Shown piece after piece: positions 35,468 through 43,926 of a stretch of DNA of 64,000 bases. A program made the position numbers and the translations under genes. Origin of the DNA: Hahella sp. KA22 (GTDB lineage: Bacteria > Pseudomonadota > Gammaproteobacteria > Pseudomonadales > Oleiphilaceae). Every line of letters begins with the position of its first letter. Within the stretch, counting starts at the first letter, position 1. The notes below the pieces were generated by a model. That model was not told the origin of the DNA, searched no databases, and was given only the letters and a program-made list of their open reading frames with translations. The DNA lies in contig NZ_CP035490.1 of the NCBI RefSeq assembly GCF_004135205.1, forward strand, positions 124,001-188,000, read 5' to 3'.

Positions 35468-36544
35468 TCAGGACAAAGAGGACGCATGGATTTTGTCCCT
35501 TAGATAGCCGTCCAGATATTTCACTGCCTGAATAAAGCTGGCGAAACGTTTGTCCTGCGTCTGGCCATGGTGGAAGCGGTAATAGATCTGCTGAATGATG
35601 ACGACCAATCGGAACATGCCGTACACCTCATAAAAATCAAAGCTGGGAATACTCAGATTGGCTCGCTGCAGGTAATAGTCGACAATTTCCGCACGACTCA
35701 TCATCCCCGGCAAGTGCGTGGGTTGACGCCGCAGCATATGCAAGGGGGCCGGGTCATCCCGTTGCACCCAGTACGCCAGACTATTGCCCAAGTCCATCAA
35801 CGGATCGCCAATGGTGGCCATTTCCCAGTCCAGCACGCCGATAATGTTCATCAGGTTATCGGCGTCCAAAACCAGATTGTCAAAGCGATAGTCGTTATGC
35901 ACCAGGCATTGTCGTATCTGCTTCGGCTTTTGCTGCTGCAACCAGGCCATCACTTCTTCGAAGTCCGGCGCGTCCTCCGTCCTGGCGCGTCGATAGCGAT
36001 CACACCAGCCATCAATCTGCCTCTCGACGTAGTCGCCTTCCTTCAATAACGCTTTCAGGGGCGTGCTCTCCCAGTCCGCCTGATGCAGCTCAGCCAGTCG
36101 ATCCACCATGTTATGGCACAGTGCGCGCTGATCCGCTTCACTGAACGGCATTCCCGCTGGCGGATCGCCACGCAGGATGACACCCTTGAGACGCTCCATG
36201 ACGTAGAATTCGCCGCCGATAACATTCTCATCCTCACAAAACGCCACCATCGCAGGCACATAGGGGTATATCCCCCGCAAACCCTGCATCACTTTGTATT
36301 CGCGTCCCATATCATGAGCGGATTTCGCCTTGCGCCCAAAGGGCGGGCGGCGCAAAACAAATTCCTGACCGGGATATTGCAGCAAATAAGTCAGATTGGA
36401 GGCGCCGCCGGGAAACTGCTGAATCCGCAGTTCGCCAGACAGTCCCGACAGATGCTGCTTGAGAAAAGCGTCTATCGCCGCTGCGTTGAGTTCTTCACCT
36501 GCGCGAACCGCACCCGCGCTGTCAGCAAATGTCATCGCACTCAT
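35468..36544 (-). CDS. APH-type phosphotransferase (ACAD10/11 kinase-domain-like)
   Basis: A 358-residue kinase. QQFPGGASNLTYLL is the glycine-rich nucleotide loop, VLRRPP holds the Lys/Arg strand, HNDYRFDNLVLD near 215 is the Brenner motif with catalytic Asp and Asn, and DWEMATIGDPLMDLG supplies the metal-binding Asp. This matches the N-terminal kinase domain of ACAD10/11 and LvaA-like enzymes, which phosphorylate 4-hydroxyacyl-CoA. It overlaps the upstream SDR gene by 4 nt. Confidence 0.9.
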   Translation of the reverse strand: MSAMTFADSAGAVRAGEELNAAAIDAFLKQHLSGLSGELRIQQFPGGASNLTYLLQYPGQEFVLRRPPFGRKAKSAHDMGREYKVMQGLRGIYPYVPAMVAFCEDENVIGGEFYVMERLKGVILRGDPPAGMPFSEADQRALCHNMVDRLAELHQADWESTPLKALLKEGDYVERQIDGWCDRYRRARTEDAPDFEEVMAWLQQQKPKQIRQCLVHNDYRFDNLVLDADNLMNIIGVLDWEMATIGDPLMDLGNSLAYWVQRDDPAPLHMLRRQPTHLPGMMSRAEIVDYYLQRANLSIPSFDFYEVYGMFRLVVIIQQIYYRFHHGQTQDKRFASFIQAVKYLDGYLRDKIHASSLS

Positions 36545-37407
36545 CCTACTGCTCGCCCCTTTTCCGTCGTTTCCACGCTCTCATCATTGTCCTGTCGCTT
36601 CGCCAAAAGGCGACGTCCCAGGGTCTTCATGCTGCGCAGGTAGACTGCGGGCGCGTATCTTTTTAACCACCACAACAGCCGGTAATTGGCGTGAGGCAAG
36701 ATGTAGAAATGCTGCTTCTCCACACCGTCATACAAACGTTCCGCCACATCCGCCGCGCTCAGCTTGGAGCCTGCGAACAGCTTTTCCATGGTCTCTTTGA
36801 GTTTCGGATTCGGAGAGCGCGCCGTACTCGCCAGTCCGGTCGAGAAAAAGCCAGGACAGACGACATTGACGCCAACGCCAAAGGGCGACAACTCGCCAAC
36901 CAGGGTTTCACAAAGCGCCACGACGCCAGCTTTGGCGGCGTTATACGAGCCCATTTCCGGGGCATGCACCAGCCCCGCCATGGAGGCGATATTAACGATT
37001 TGGCCGGAGCGCTGCCGTTTGAACAACGGCGCGAATTCTTTGCAGCCACGCACCACGCCCATGAGGTCAATATCGATCACCCATTCCCAGTCTTCCAGCG
37101 GCGCTTCGTCAATTCCGCCATGGGCGGCTACGCCGGCGTTATTGACCAGAATATCCAGGCCGCCCCACAGCTCTACAATTTTGCGTCGCCACGCTTGAAT
37201 ATCCCGCACCTTGGTGACGTCTACATGTTGATAAAAGGCGCGGTTTTCTGGCAAACCCAGCGACGCAACGATGGCGTTTCCGGTGTCGTCCTGCACGTCC
37301 GCAAACGCCACCCGCCAACCCCGGCTGAGAAAATGCCGTGCAGTGGCCAGTCCCAATCCACTGGCGGCGCCGGTTATCGCAACGCGCTTTTCTGGAAATC
37401 GATGCAT
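36541..37407 (-). CDS. SDR-family oxidoreductase with C-terminal extension
   Basis: A 288-residue SDR: TGAASGLGLATARHFLSRG at the N-terminus, NNAGVAAHGG near 92, catalytic Ser in NIASMAGL and YNAAK near 156. The C-terminus is extended and hydrophobic (LLWWLKRYAPAVYLRSMKTLGRRL), as in SDRs acting on long-chain lipids. It is 15 nt after the acyl-CoA dehydrogenase gene and overlaps the kinase gene by 4 nt. Confidence 0.92.
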   Translation of the reverse strand: MHRFPEKRVAITGAASGLGLATARHFLSRGWRVAFADVQDDTGNAIVASLGLPENRAFYQHVDVTKVRDIQAWRRKIVELWGGLDILVNNAGVAAHGGIDEAPLEDWEWVIDIDLMGVVRGCKEFAPLFKRQRSGQIVNIASMAGLVHAPEMGSYNAAKAGVVALCETLVGELSPFGVGVNVVCPGFFSTGLASTARSPNPKLKETMEKLFAGSKLSAADVAERLYDGVEKQHFYILPHANYRLLWWLKRYAPAVYLRSMKTLGRRLLAKRQDNDESVETTEKGRAVG

Positions 37408-37422
37408 ATCCCCTCCTCTGGT

Positions 37423-38631
37423 CTATCGTTGGTATTTCTTAAGTTCGTATTTGGCAATCAAAGCCCGATGCACTTCGTCAGGCCCGTCCGCCAAACGCAG
37501 CACTCGCGCATACCCAAACAGCGCCGTCAGTGGAAAGTCGTCTGAGACGCCGGCGCCGCCGTGCATCTGAATCGCCTGATCGACAATACGCTGACACAAA
37601 CTCGGCGCGACAACCTTGATTTGCGAGATCTCGCTCATCGCCGCAAACACCCCGTATTTATCAATTTTATACGCAGCCTGCAGCGTCAGCAGGCGGGCCA
37701 TTTCAATATCCATACGCGCGTTGGCGATAATGTCTGCGTTCCCTCCCAGCTTCGCCAGAGGCTTACCGAAAGCGACGCGGCTCAATGACCGCTCACACAT
37801 AAGTTGTAACGCCCTCTCCGCTGCGCCAATAGCCCGCATGCAGTGGTGAATGCGACCCGGCCCCAACCGACCCTGGGCGATTTCAAACCCTCGTCCGGGA
37901 CCAGCGATGACATTGCCTAAGGGGACGCGCGCATTTTCGAAATGGACTTCGCCATGACCGTATGGTTCATCTAACTGACCAAATACCGGCAGCATGCGCT
38001 TCACCTTCACACCCGGCGTATTGCGAGGCACGATGACCATCGAGTGACGTTGGTGACGGTCGGCCTCGGGGTCAGTAACGCCCATAAAGATAAAAAACTC
38101 ACAACGGGGATGGCCGGCGTTGGAAGTCCACCATTTGCGGCCATTCACCACCACCTCATCCCCTTCAACAACAATAGTCGCCTGCATATTGGTGGCATCG
38201 GAAGAAGCGATATCCTTTTCCGTCATGGCGAACGCGGAGCGAATCTCTCCCGCCAGCAGAGGCTTCAGCCAGGCGTCCTGCTGCTCGCGGGAACCATAGC
38301 GCGCCAATACCTCCATGTTGCCGGTATCCGGCGCGTTGCAGTTGAAGACTTCAGGCGCAATAAACGACCACCCCATTTCCTCGGCCAACGGCGCATACTC
38401 CAGCGTGCTGAGTCCAGGGCCGTATTCCTCTTCCGGTAGAAACAGGTTCCACAAGCCTTCCCGTTTCGCTTCCGCTTTTAAGGTTTCCATAATCGGCGGT
38501 TGGGTCCAGGTCTGTCCTGGCTCCGCCAGATGAGCGTAATACTCTCTCTCTGCAGGCAAGACCCGGTCGCGGATAAAGTCGCGAACTCGCTGAATGTAGT
38601 CCGCGGCGCGCGGTGAATGATCGAATTCCAT
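37423..38631 (-). CDS. Acyl-CoA dehydrogenase (ACAD10/11-like)
   Basis: A 402-residue flavoprotein. AMTEKDIASSDATNMQATI near 135 is the FAD-binding motif and RIHHCMRAIGAAERALQLMCERSLSRVAFGKPL near 255 the family signature. The C-terminal QMHGGAGVSDDFPLTALFGYARVLRLADGPDEVHR places it near ACAD10/ACAD11 and bacterial relatives linked to APH kinases. It is first in a five-gene operon. Its divergent neighbour is a LysR gene, 155 bp away. Confidence 0.93.
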   Translation of the reverse strand: MEFDHSPRAADYIQRVRDFIRDRVLPAEREYYAHLAEPGQTWTQPPIMETLKAEAKREGLWNLFLPEEEYGPGLSTLEYAPLAEEMGWSFIAPEVFNCNAPDTGNMEVLARYGSREQQDAWLKPLLAGEIRSAFAMTEKDIASSDATNMQATIVVEGDEVVVNGRKWWTSNAGHPRCEFFIFMGVTDPEADRHQRHSMVIVPRNTPGVKVKRMLPVFGQLDEPYGHGEVHFENARVPLGNVIAGPGRGFEIAQGRLGPGRIHHCMRAIGAAERALQLMCERSLSRVAFGKPLAKLGGNADIIANARMDIEMARLLTLQAAYKIDKYGVFAAMSEISQIKVVAPSLCQRIVDQAIQMHGGAGVSDDFPLTALFGYARVLRLADGPDEVHRALIAKYELKKYQR

Positions 38632-38786
38632 TGCTCACCTCAAAATCAGAGTTTGGCCAGTAAAGACGAATGTTTCAGTAGTGCATATCGCCAGTCGCGC
38701 TGGAAGCGCTTGGGTTAATGGCTAAACCATAGTCACCACCATATAATTAAACAAATGAATAATAGAAATATATAAATATAAAAATC

Positions 38787-39713
38787 ATGCATATTAGCCG
38801 CATCGACCTGAATCTGTTTGTGGTGTTCGACGCTATCTATAGTGAAGGCGGCATCACTCGCGCATCGGAAGTGTTGCATTTGACCCAGCCAGCCGTGAGT
38901 CATGCTCTCAATCGTCTGCGGGAAGCGCTTGGCGACGAGCTGTTCATCCGCTCATCCCGCGGCATGACGCCAACCCCTTACGCCCATCAATTAATCGGTA
39001 CGGTGAGGCAGGCGCTGAATCAGTTACAACGCGGCCTGCAACAAAGTCAGGAGTTCGCCCCTGCGCAATTGGAAACCAGTTTCAGACTGTGCGTGAGGGA
39101 CTTGTTCGATGTGCTGCTGTTGCCGGCGCTGATCAAGAATTGCCGGGTGATCGCCCCGAAAGTGGTATTTAACTGTCTACGTTCGCCCCGCGAGCAAATC
39201 CTGCATGATCTGGCCAGCGGCCGCATTGATCTGGCGGCGGACGTGCTTATCAGTCACGACGACAGCATTTGTCATGAAAAACTGTTTGAAGATCGTTTGG
39301 CCTGTCTGTTGCGCAAAGACCATCCCGCCTTGGCTGGAGAATGGAATCTGGCGGAAATGTTGCGTTGGCCCCACGTGCAGGTTTCCTCCCGCGAACATGG
39401 ACCCGGATATGAAGACATCCAGTTATCCCGGCACGGCCTGCAGCGCAAATTGGGACTGCGAACCCCTAACTTTTACGGCGCGGCGTTGACGGCGGCCAAC
39501 AGCGATTTGATCCTCTGCGCGCCGGAGCAGGTTGCGCGGCGCCTAACGCAAAAGATCCCTTTGCAGGTCATGCCTTTTCCACTGACGCTGAACCCGTTGG
39601 AGACTTATCTCTACTGGCACAGATCCACGGATCGCGAGCCCGCGCACATCTGGTTGCGAGAGCAAACACAAAAGGCTTTGGCGCAAGGATTACAAGCGGT
39701 TGAGGCAGGCTAA
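38787..39713 (+). CDS. LysR-family regulator divergent from the acyl-CoA operon
   Basis: A 308-residue LysR protein of the NodD/LeuO-like group: MHISRIDLNLFVVFDAIYSEGG, TRASEVLHLTQPAVSHALNRLREALGDELFIRS. The effector domain begins near 90. Its divergent position makes the acyl-CoA operon the likely target. An ATGG-N5-CCAT dyad (38718-38730) in the gap fits the loose LysR T-N11-A form. A strong terminator follows. Confidence 0.92.
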   Translation: MHISRIDLNLFVVFDAIYSEGGITRASEVLHLTQPAVSHALNRLREALGDELFIRSSRGMTPTPYAHQLIGTVRQALNQLQRGLQQSQEFAPAQLETSFRLCVRDLFDVLLLPALIKNCRVIAPKVVFNCLRSPREQILHDLASGRIDLAADVLISHDDSICHEKLFEDRLACLLRKDHPALAGEWNLAEMLRWPHVQVSSREHGPGYEDIQLSRHGLQRKLGLRTPNFYGAALTAANSDLILCAPEQVARRLTQKIPLQVMPFPLTLNPLETYLYWHRSTDREPAHIWLREQTQKALAQGLQAVEAG

Positions 39714-39949
39714 ATCTAACGTCAGGCCTAGGGAAATAAGGGCCTCGGTATTCACCTACAGTAAAAGCAGGGGGGCTGAACCATACTTTTTAGCGTGTCA
39801 ATTGTAGGGTTTAGAAGACACGGGAACGTTGGACTCCCAACGCACTCCATACCCTCTTGCATTTCCTTAATGTAGGCACAAAAGTGCTCTCCTGAGCGGG
39901 TTACTGCAGGCGCAAGCAGTCTCCCGCTTTTTTTGCGCCTGCACTCAGA
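39714..39949 (+). other. Structured gap between LysR and exonuclease genes
   Basis: 236 bp with a CGTTGG/CCAACG hairpin (39827-39842), then a strong terminator. It may be only the LysR 3' region or hold a small RNA. No protein gene is visible. Confidence 0.35.
39896..39934 (+). terminator. Two-part terminator with T-run, overlapped by an alternative stem
   Basis: GCGGG/CCCGC with an inner ACTGC/GCAGT, then seven T. A competing pair GCAGGCGCAA (39906-39915) with TTGCGCCTGC (39933-39942) shares the same bases and could serve the converging exonuclease gene. Confidence 0.8.
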
Positions 39950-40480
39950 TCACAAGCCTTGTTCGATGACCATTTTCCAGGTTGTGTAGAGAATCTGCGC
40001 GTCGTTGGCGGCGCGGTGAGTTTCCACGCCTAATGTCTCAATAGCGCGACGACGCGTCTCCGCCCAGTTGTTTACCTGTTGCGGAGCCAGAAGTGCGGCG
40101 ATGGATTCCAGTTTAAAGGCGGGTTGTAACTTGGCGGCCCGGAACAGACGATGCAGCCAAAAGCTGTCAAAGGTCCAGGCGTCGCAATAGACATGTTCGG
40201 GAAGCAATTCGTTGAGCGCATGCGCCACATCGACGACATTGACGCCTTCCTGCTGCAGTTGCTGGCGAGAGATGCCATGAATGGCGCAGGCGTCTTCAGA
40301 CCAATCCGTCCACAACGGGGCGGGACGCAGCAGCCAACTATGAATGGCGCCATCCGGCAGACAAACGCCTACTTCAATCGGATAACTGCAAATCAGATCC
40401 AAACTCGATGCTTCAAAATCGATAAAGCAGGGTTGTTGTTGTAATGCTTCTATCTGCGAAGCCATTGTCTCAAAAGACAT
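39950..40480 (-). CDS. DEDDh 3'-5' exonuclease-like protein
   Basis: I take the ATG at 40480 (MSFETMASQ); a GTG at 40498 with GAGGAG 3 nt upstream is possible. The 176-residue protein has FIDFEASSLD (Asp-x-Glu, ExoI), YCDAWTFDSFWL (ExoII Asp) and HRAANDAQIL (ExoIII His and Asp). So the DEDDh set of RNase T/DnaQ nucleases is complete. A related protein is encoded at 49375-49920. Nucleic-acid substrate unknown. Confidence 0.82.
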   Translation of the reverse strand: MSFETMASQIEALQQQPCFIDFEASSLDLICSYPIEVGVCLPDGAIHSWLLRPAPLWTDWSEDACAIHGISRQQLQQEGVNVVDVAHALNELLPEHVYCDAWTFDSFWLHRLFRAAKLQPAFKLESIAALLAPQQVNNWAETRRRAIETLGVETHRAANDAQILYTTWKMVIEQGL

Positions 40481-40645
40481 ATTCGGTTCGTTTTTCACAT
40501 ACTCCTCACGGCATCCTCTGTGCGGCGTCGTATCCGCCACGATCCCCTGTCGCAAGACGGGGCGCAAATACCGGCCACTTCAACAACGCGCCTTGTGGCG
40601 AACGGACCGATGTGGAGGACGTCGATCTTAAACACGGCGGAGCGC

Positions 40646-41350
40646 CTATCCCGCTCCCGCGTCAGCAAGTTCCTTTTCCAGCAGAATGACTGCGGCTTTA
40701 GCCGACGCTCCCGATATGGGCGTGTATATTATTTGGTCGCCGGCTACTTCAGGCCAGTAGACAAGCATACTCTGATCTTTAGCGCCGGAGGTATAGTAAA
40801 TGACCGTAAGTATTCCAGGGCGCTCATCCGCGATGTACTTGATGGCGGCCTTGTCTGCACGGCTGGAGAGATCGATCAGCACCGGATCGGGATAACGGTC
40901 AAATTTCTCAGACTGCACCAACTCACTGGCGAGATAGTTGCGCAGGCTGACGAAATCAGGATTATCCGGGAACAACAGCATCTCCTCCGCCAGGCTGGCG
41001 ACCCGCGCGGTGATTAACGCATTGTCTTCGGTGGAGGGATTGCTGAACTCGGGAGGTATGCCTGCCGCAGCGGCGGGCATCATATTGAGCAGACTGGGCC
41101 AATCCTCTGCTTGCGCCGCCATCTCCCAGTTGCTGCGCTCTGGCGTCTGCAAATAAGCCAGTCCGCCCCAGACTAACGCGCCGATGATAAACATGCCGCC
41201 CTGACGGCGACGCCGCTTTTCTTCCGTTTTGATTTTGATCGGCTGACGGCGCATTCTTTCTGCGCCCAATCCAAGCATCGCCAGAGCGGCGATCAGGCAG
41301 AGTACGACTGCGAAGATCTGACCCAATAGGGCTAGCTGAACCGGACTCAT
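40646..41350 (-). CDS. Unrecognised two-TM membrane protein
   Basis: A 234-residue protein with a TM helix at about 8-28, a basic cytoplasmic loop (RMRRQPIKIKTEEKRRRRQGG), a second TM at about 52-66 and a soluble remainder. Family not recognised. The C-terminal part (AAIKYIADERPGILTVIYYTSGAKDQSMLVYW) looks like a small mixed fold. It lies 165 nt upstream of the exonuclease gene, in the same direction, and is divergent from queC. Confidence 0.7.
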   Translation of the reverse strand: MSPVQLALLGQIFAVVLCLIAALAMLGLGAERMRRQPIKIKTEEKRRRRQGGMFIIGALVWGGLAYLQTPERSNWEMAAQAEDWPSLLNMMPAAAAGIPPEFSNPSTEDNALITARVASLAEEMLLFPDNPDFVSLRNYLASELVQSEKFDRYPDPVLIDLSSRADKAAIKYIADERPGILTVIYYTSGAKDQSMLVYWPEVAGDQIIYTPISGASAKAAVILLEKELADAGAG

Positions 41351-41530
41351 AGGCGTTCCCCCTTGGTACTTCTCTCGCCCGGGAGCGGAGATCGCGATGA
41401 CACGACGCCAGGACGCGGCGCATCACGGGACGCCGGCCCTTCTTTTCTGTATAGCAGATTTTCTCCAAATTGCCGCTTTTCCAATGTCCGGATCAGGGCA
41501 TGAACGGACGACAGCCACTATAGCCCGCGG

Positions 41531-41536
41531 TATAAT
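41531..41536 (+). promoter_or_regulatory. -10 element for queC-queE
   Basis: TATAAT, 30 nt before the queC ATG. The -35 is poor (ACGACA at the right distance). No preQ1 aptamer is evident in the short leader. Confidence 0.5.
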
Positions 41537-41566
41537 GCGCTTTTGTTCTCTCACAAGCGGTAGGCA

Positions 41567-42262
41567 ATGAATCAGTCTGATACGTCCCTTATTCCAAATC
41601 GCGCCGTCGCCATTTTCTCCGGCGGTATGGACTCATTCACTCTTCTCAACGAGTTAGTGGCGGAAGGTAAAGAAGTTTTCGCCCTCTCCTTCAACTATGG
41701 GCAACGACACAGCAAGGAGCTGGTCTGCGCCAGACAAGTATGTGAAAGCCTGAACGTCGCCCATAAGATCATCGACATTACCGCCATCAATTCTCTACTG
41801 GCCGGTTCTTCTCTGACTGACGATATTCAGGTGCCGGAAGGGCATTATGAAGAAGAGAACATGAAGTCCACCGTTGTACCCAATCGCAATATGATTCTGC
41901 TGTCTCTGGCGATTGGCTATGCCGTGTCACTCAAAGCCGAAGCTGTCTATTACGGCGCCCATGGCGGCGACCACGCCATCTACCCGGACTGCCGTCCGGC
42001 GTTCGTGGAAATCATGAGTGAAGCTTCCAAACTGGCCAACTATGAGCCGGTTGAAGTTCGCGCCCCGTACCTGTACGAAACGAAAATCGAAATTCTGCGC
42101 CGAGGTCTGGCGTTGGGTCTGGATTACGGACAAACCTGGACTTGCTACAACGGCCGCGAAAAAGCCTGCGGCAAGTGCGGTTCCTGCGTCGAGCGTCTGG
42201 AAGCCTTTGAAAAGAATGATGCGGTTGATCCTGTGGCGTATGAGTCTGTATGTACCGGGTAA
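41567..42262 (+). CDS. queC: 7-cyano-7-deazaguanine synthase QueC
   Basis: A 231-residue enzyme with the PP-loop [11 protein letters not shown] near 18 and the zinc-binding C-terminus [14 protein letters not shown] in four-Cys form. It makes preQ0 from CDG with ATP and ammonia in queuosine synthesis. It overlaps queE by 13 nt, so the two are translationally coupled. Confidence 0.97.
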   Translation: MNQSDTSLIPNRAVAIFSGGMDSFTLLNELVAEGKEVFALSFNYGQRHSKELVCARQVCESLNVAHKIIDITAINSLLAGSSLTDDIQVPEGHYEEENMKSTVVPNRNMILLSLAIGYAVSLKAEAVYYGAHGGDHAIYPDCRPAFVEIMSEASKLANYEPVEVRAPYLYETKIEILRRGLALGLDYGQTWTCYNGREKACGKCGSCVERLEAFEKNDAVDPVAYESVCTG

Positions 42263-42903
42263 AAGAAATTTTCTACACCCTGCAAGGGGAAGGGGCGCAC
42301 CAAGGACGCCCCGCCGTGTTCTGCCGCTTCAGCAAATGCAACTTGTGGACGGGACGTGAAAAGGACCGCGCCGGCGCTGTCTGCAATTTTTGTGATACAG
42401 ACTTCGTTGGCGTGGACGGCCAGAATGGCGGCAAGTTCGCGACGGCGGAGGAACTGGCGGAACGTATTCTGTCATTCTGGCCGCAGGAAGAAGCCGAGCG
42501 CTTTGTCGTCTGCACTGGCGGTGAACCCCTGTTGCAACTGGATGAGCCGTTGGTCGAAGCATTCCACGCCAGGGGCTTCGAAGTCGCTGTGGAAACCAAC
42601 GGCACCCTGCCCGCTCCCGCCGGCATCGATTGGTTATGCGTCAGTCCCAAAGGCCGCGCAGAAGTGGTGATAAAAGAGTGCGACGAGCTTAAGCTGGTCT
42701 ATCCGCAACCAGAAGCGCCGCCGGAACGCTTCGATGATATTCGCGCCGGACGCTATTATTTGTCTCCCATGGCCAACCCGTTGGCGTTAGAAGGCGAAGA
42801 TGAGCGCAAGATTCACAATACCAAGCTGGCGATGGATTTTTGCATGCGCTACCCAAAATGGCGCTTGAGCGTGCAGCTCCACAAAATATTAGGTATCGAC
42901 TGA
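42250..42903 (+). CDS. queE: 7-carboxy-7-deazaguanine synthase QueE
   Basis: A 217-residue radical SAM enzyme. The cluster motif is the extended QueE form: the first Cys in FSKCNLW, then a 14-residue insert, then [15 protein letters not shown] near 82 binds SAM. It makes CDG, the substrate of QueC, from CPH4. It starts inside queC (ATG 42250) and completes the operon. queD is not in the window. Confidence 0.96.
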   Translation: MYRVKEIFYTLQGEGAHQGRPAVFCRFSKCNLWTGREKDRAGAVCNFCDTDFVGVDGQNGGKFATAEELAERILSFWPQEEAERFVVCTGGEPLLQLDEPLVEAFHARGFEVAVETNGTLPAPAGIDWLCVSPKGRAEVVIKECDELKLVYPQPEAPPERFDDIRAGRYYLSPMANPLALEGEDERKIHNTKLAMDFCMRYPKWRLSVQLHKILGID

Positions 42904-42992
42904 TTCCGCCGATTAGCCATTACTGCGTATAGATCAACAGGGCGGACAGTTCCGACAATATTCATTTTCGACACGCTAACGGACGCCTAACT

Positions 42993-43916
42993 ATGCAGGT
43001 CAGCGCCGCCCTCATTCCTGTTTTTATACTTATCCTTATCGGGTACGGCATGCGCCGCCTTAACTTTCCCGGCGACAGCTTCTGGCCGCCGGCGGAAAAG
43101 TTTCTTTATTACTTCCTGTTTCCGATGATGCTGGTGGATAAGCTCACCTACGCCAAACGGGACGGACTGATGCTGGATCGTTTATTCCTGGCGATTCTAT
43201 TGGCGTTTGTTATTGCATCCGCCTTGATGTTGGCGATACAGCACTGGCGGCGGTGGTCAGGCTCTCGTTTCACGTCCGTTTATCAAGGCGCCGTACGCTT
43301 CAACTCCTATGTGGGATTGGCCGCCGTGCAGGCGTTGCAGGGCGATCAGGGGCTGGCGCTGGCGGCGTTGTCCATGTCCATTATGATCCCCCTGATCAAT
43401 GTGCTGTGCATTGGAGCCTTCGCGCTTTATGTGGAGCAATCAGCGCCCGGCTGGCGCGGCGTGGGTAAAGCGATCGTCACCAACCCACTGATACTGGGGA
43501 GCCTGGCGGGTCTGACCTTCAACAGTCTGGGGATTGGTTTTCCAGACGCCGTCAACCAAGTATTAAAACTGGTGGGCAATATGGCGCTGCCGTTGGGTTT
43601 GCTGTGCGTTGGCGCGGCTCTGGACTTGCGCAACCTGAAGGGCGCCGGTAGCTCGCTCATGATCAGCAGCGCCTTCAAGCTGGGTTTGTTCCCGCTCATA
43701 TTCGTCGGCAGCGCGTTGGCGTTGCAGCTGCCACCGCTCAATGTCGCGGTGTTCGCCGTACTTGGCTGCCTGCCGACTGCGACAGCCTCCTACATCCTGG
43801 CGCGCCAGCTAGGCGGCGATGCGCCACTCATGGCGGGCATCATCAGCGCGCAAACGCTGATGGCCATGGTCACCATGCCGCTGGCGCTATCCCTGCTGAC
43901 TGCGGCGCTGCTGTGA
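42993..43916 (+). CDS. AEC-family (auxin efflux carrier-like) transporter
   Basis: A 307-residue, ten-TM membrane protein of the AEC/Mem_trans family. Typical parts are IPVFILILIGYGMRR at the start, FNSYVGLAAVQALQG near 103 and the late LPTATASYILARQLGGD with GIISAQTLMAM. It likely exports or imports a carboxylate such as malonate or malate; the substrate is unknown. It stands 89 bp after queE and converges with the molybdoenzyme gene 10 bp away. Confidence 0.92.
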   Translation: MQVSAALIPVFILILIGYGMRRLNFPGDSFWPPAEKFLYYFLFPMMLVDKLTYAKRDGLMLDRLFLAILLAFVIASALMLAIQHWRRWSGSRFTSVYQGAVRFNSYVGLAAVQALQGDQGLALAALSMSIMIPLINVLCIGAFALYVEQSAPGWRGVGKAIVTNPLILGSLAGLTFNSLGIGFPDAVNQVLKLVGNMALPLGLLCVGAALDLRNLKGAGSSLMISSAFKLGLFPLIFVGSALALQLPPLNVAVFAVLGCLPTATASYILARQLGGDAPLMAGIISAQTLMAMVTMPLALSLLTAALL

Positions 43917-43926
43917 TGGGGTTGAG

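Noticed and set aside
41500-41566. preQ1 riboswitch before queC
   Set aside because: The leader after the -10 element is about 25 nt, too short for an aptamer, and no fitting hairpin is seen.
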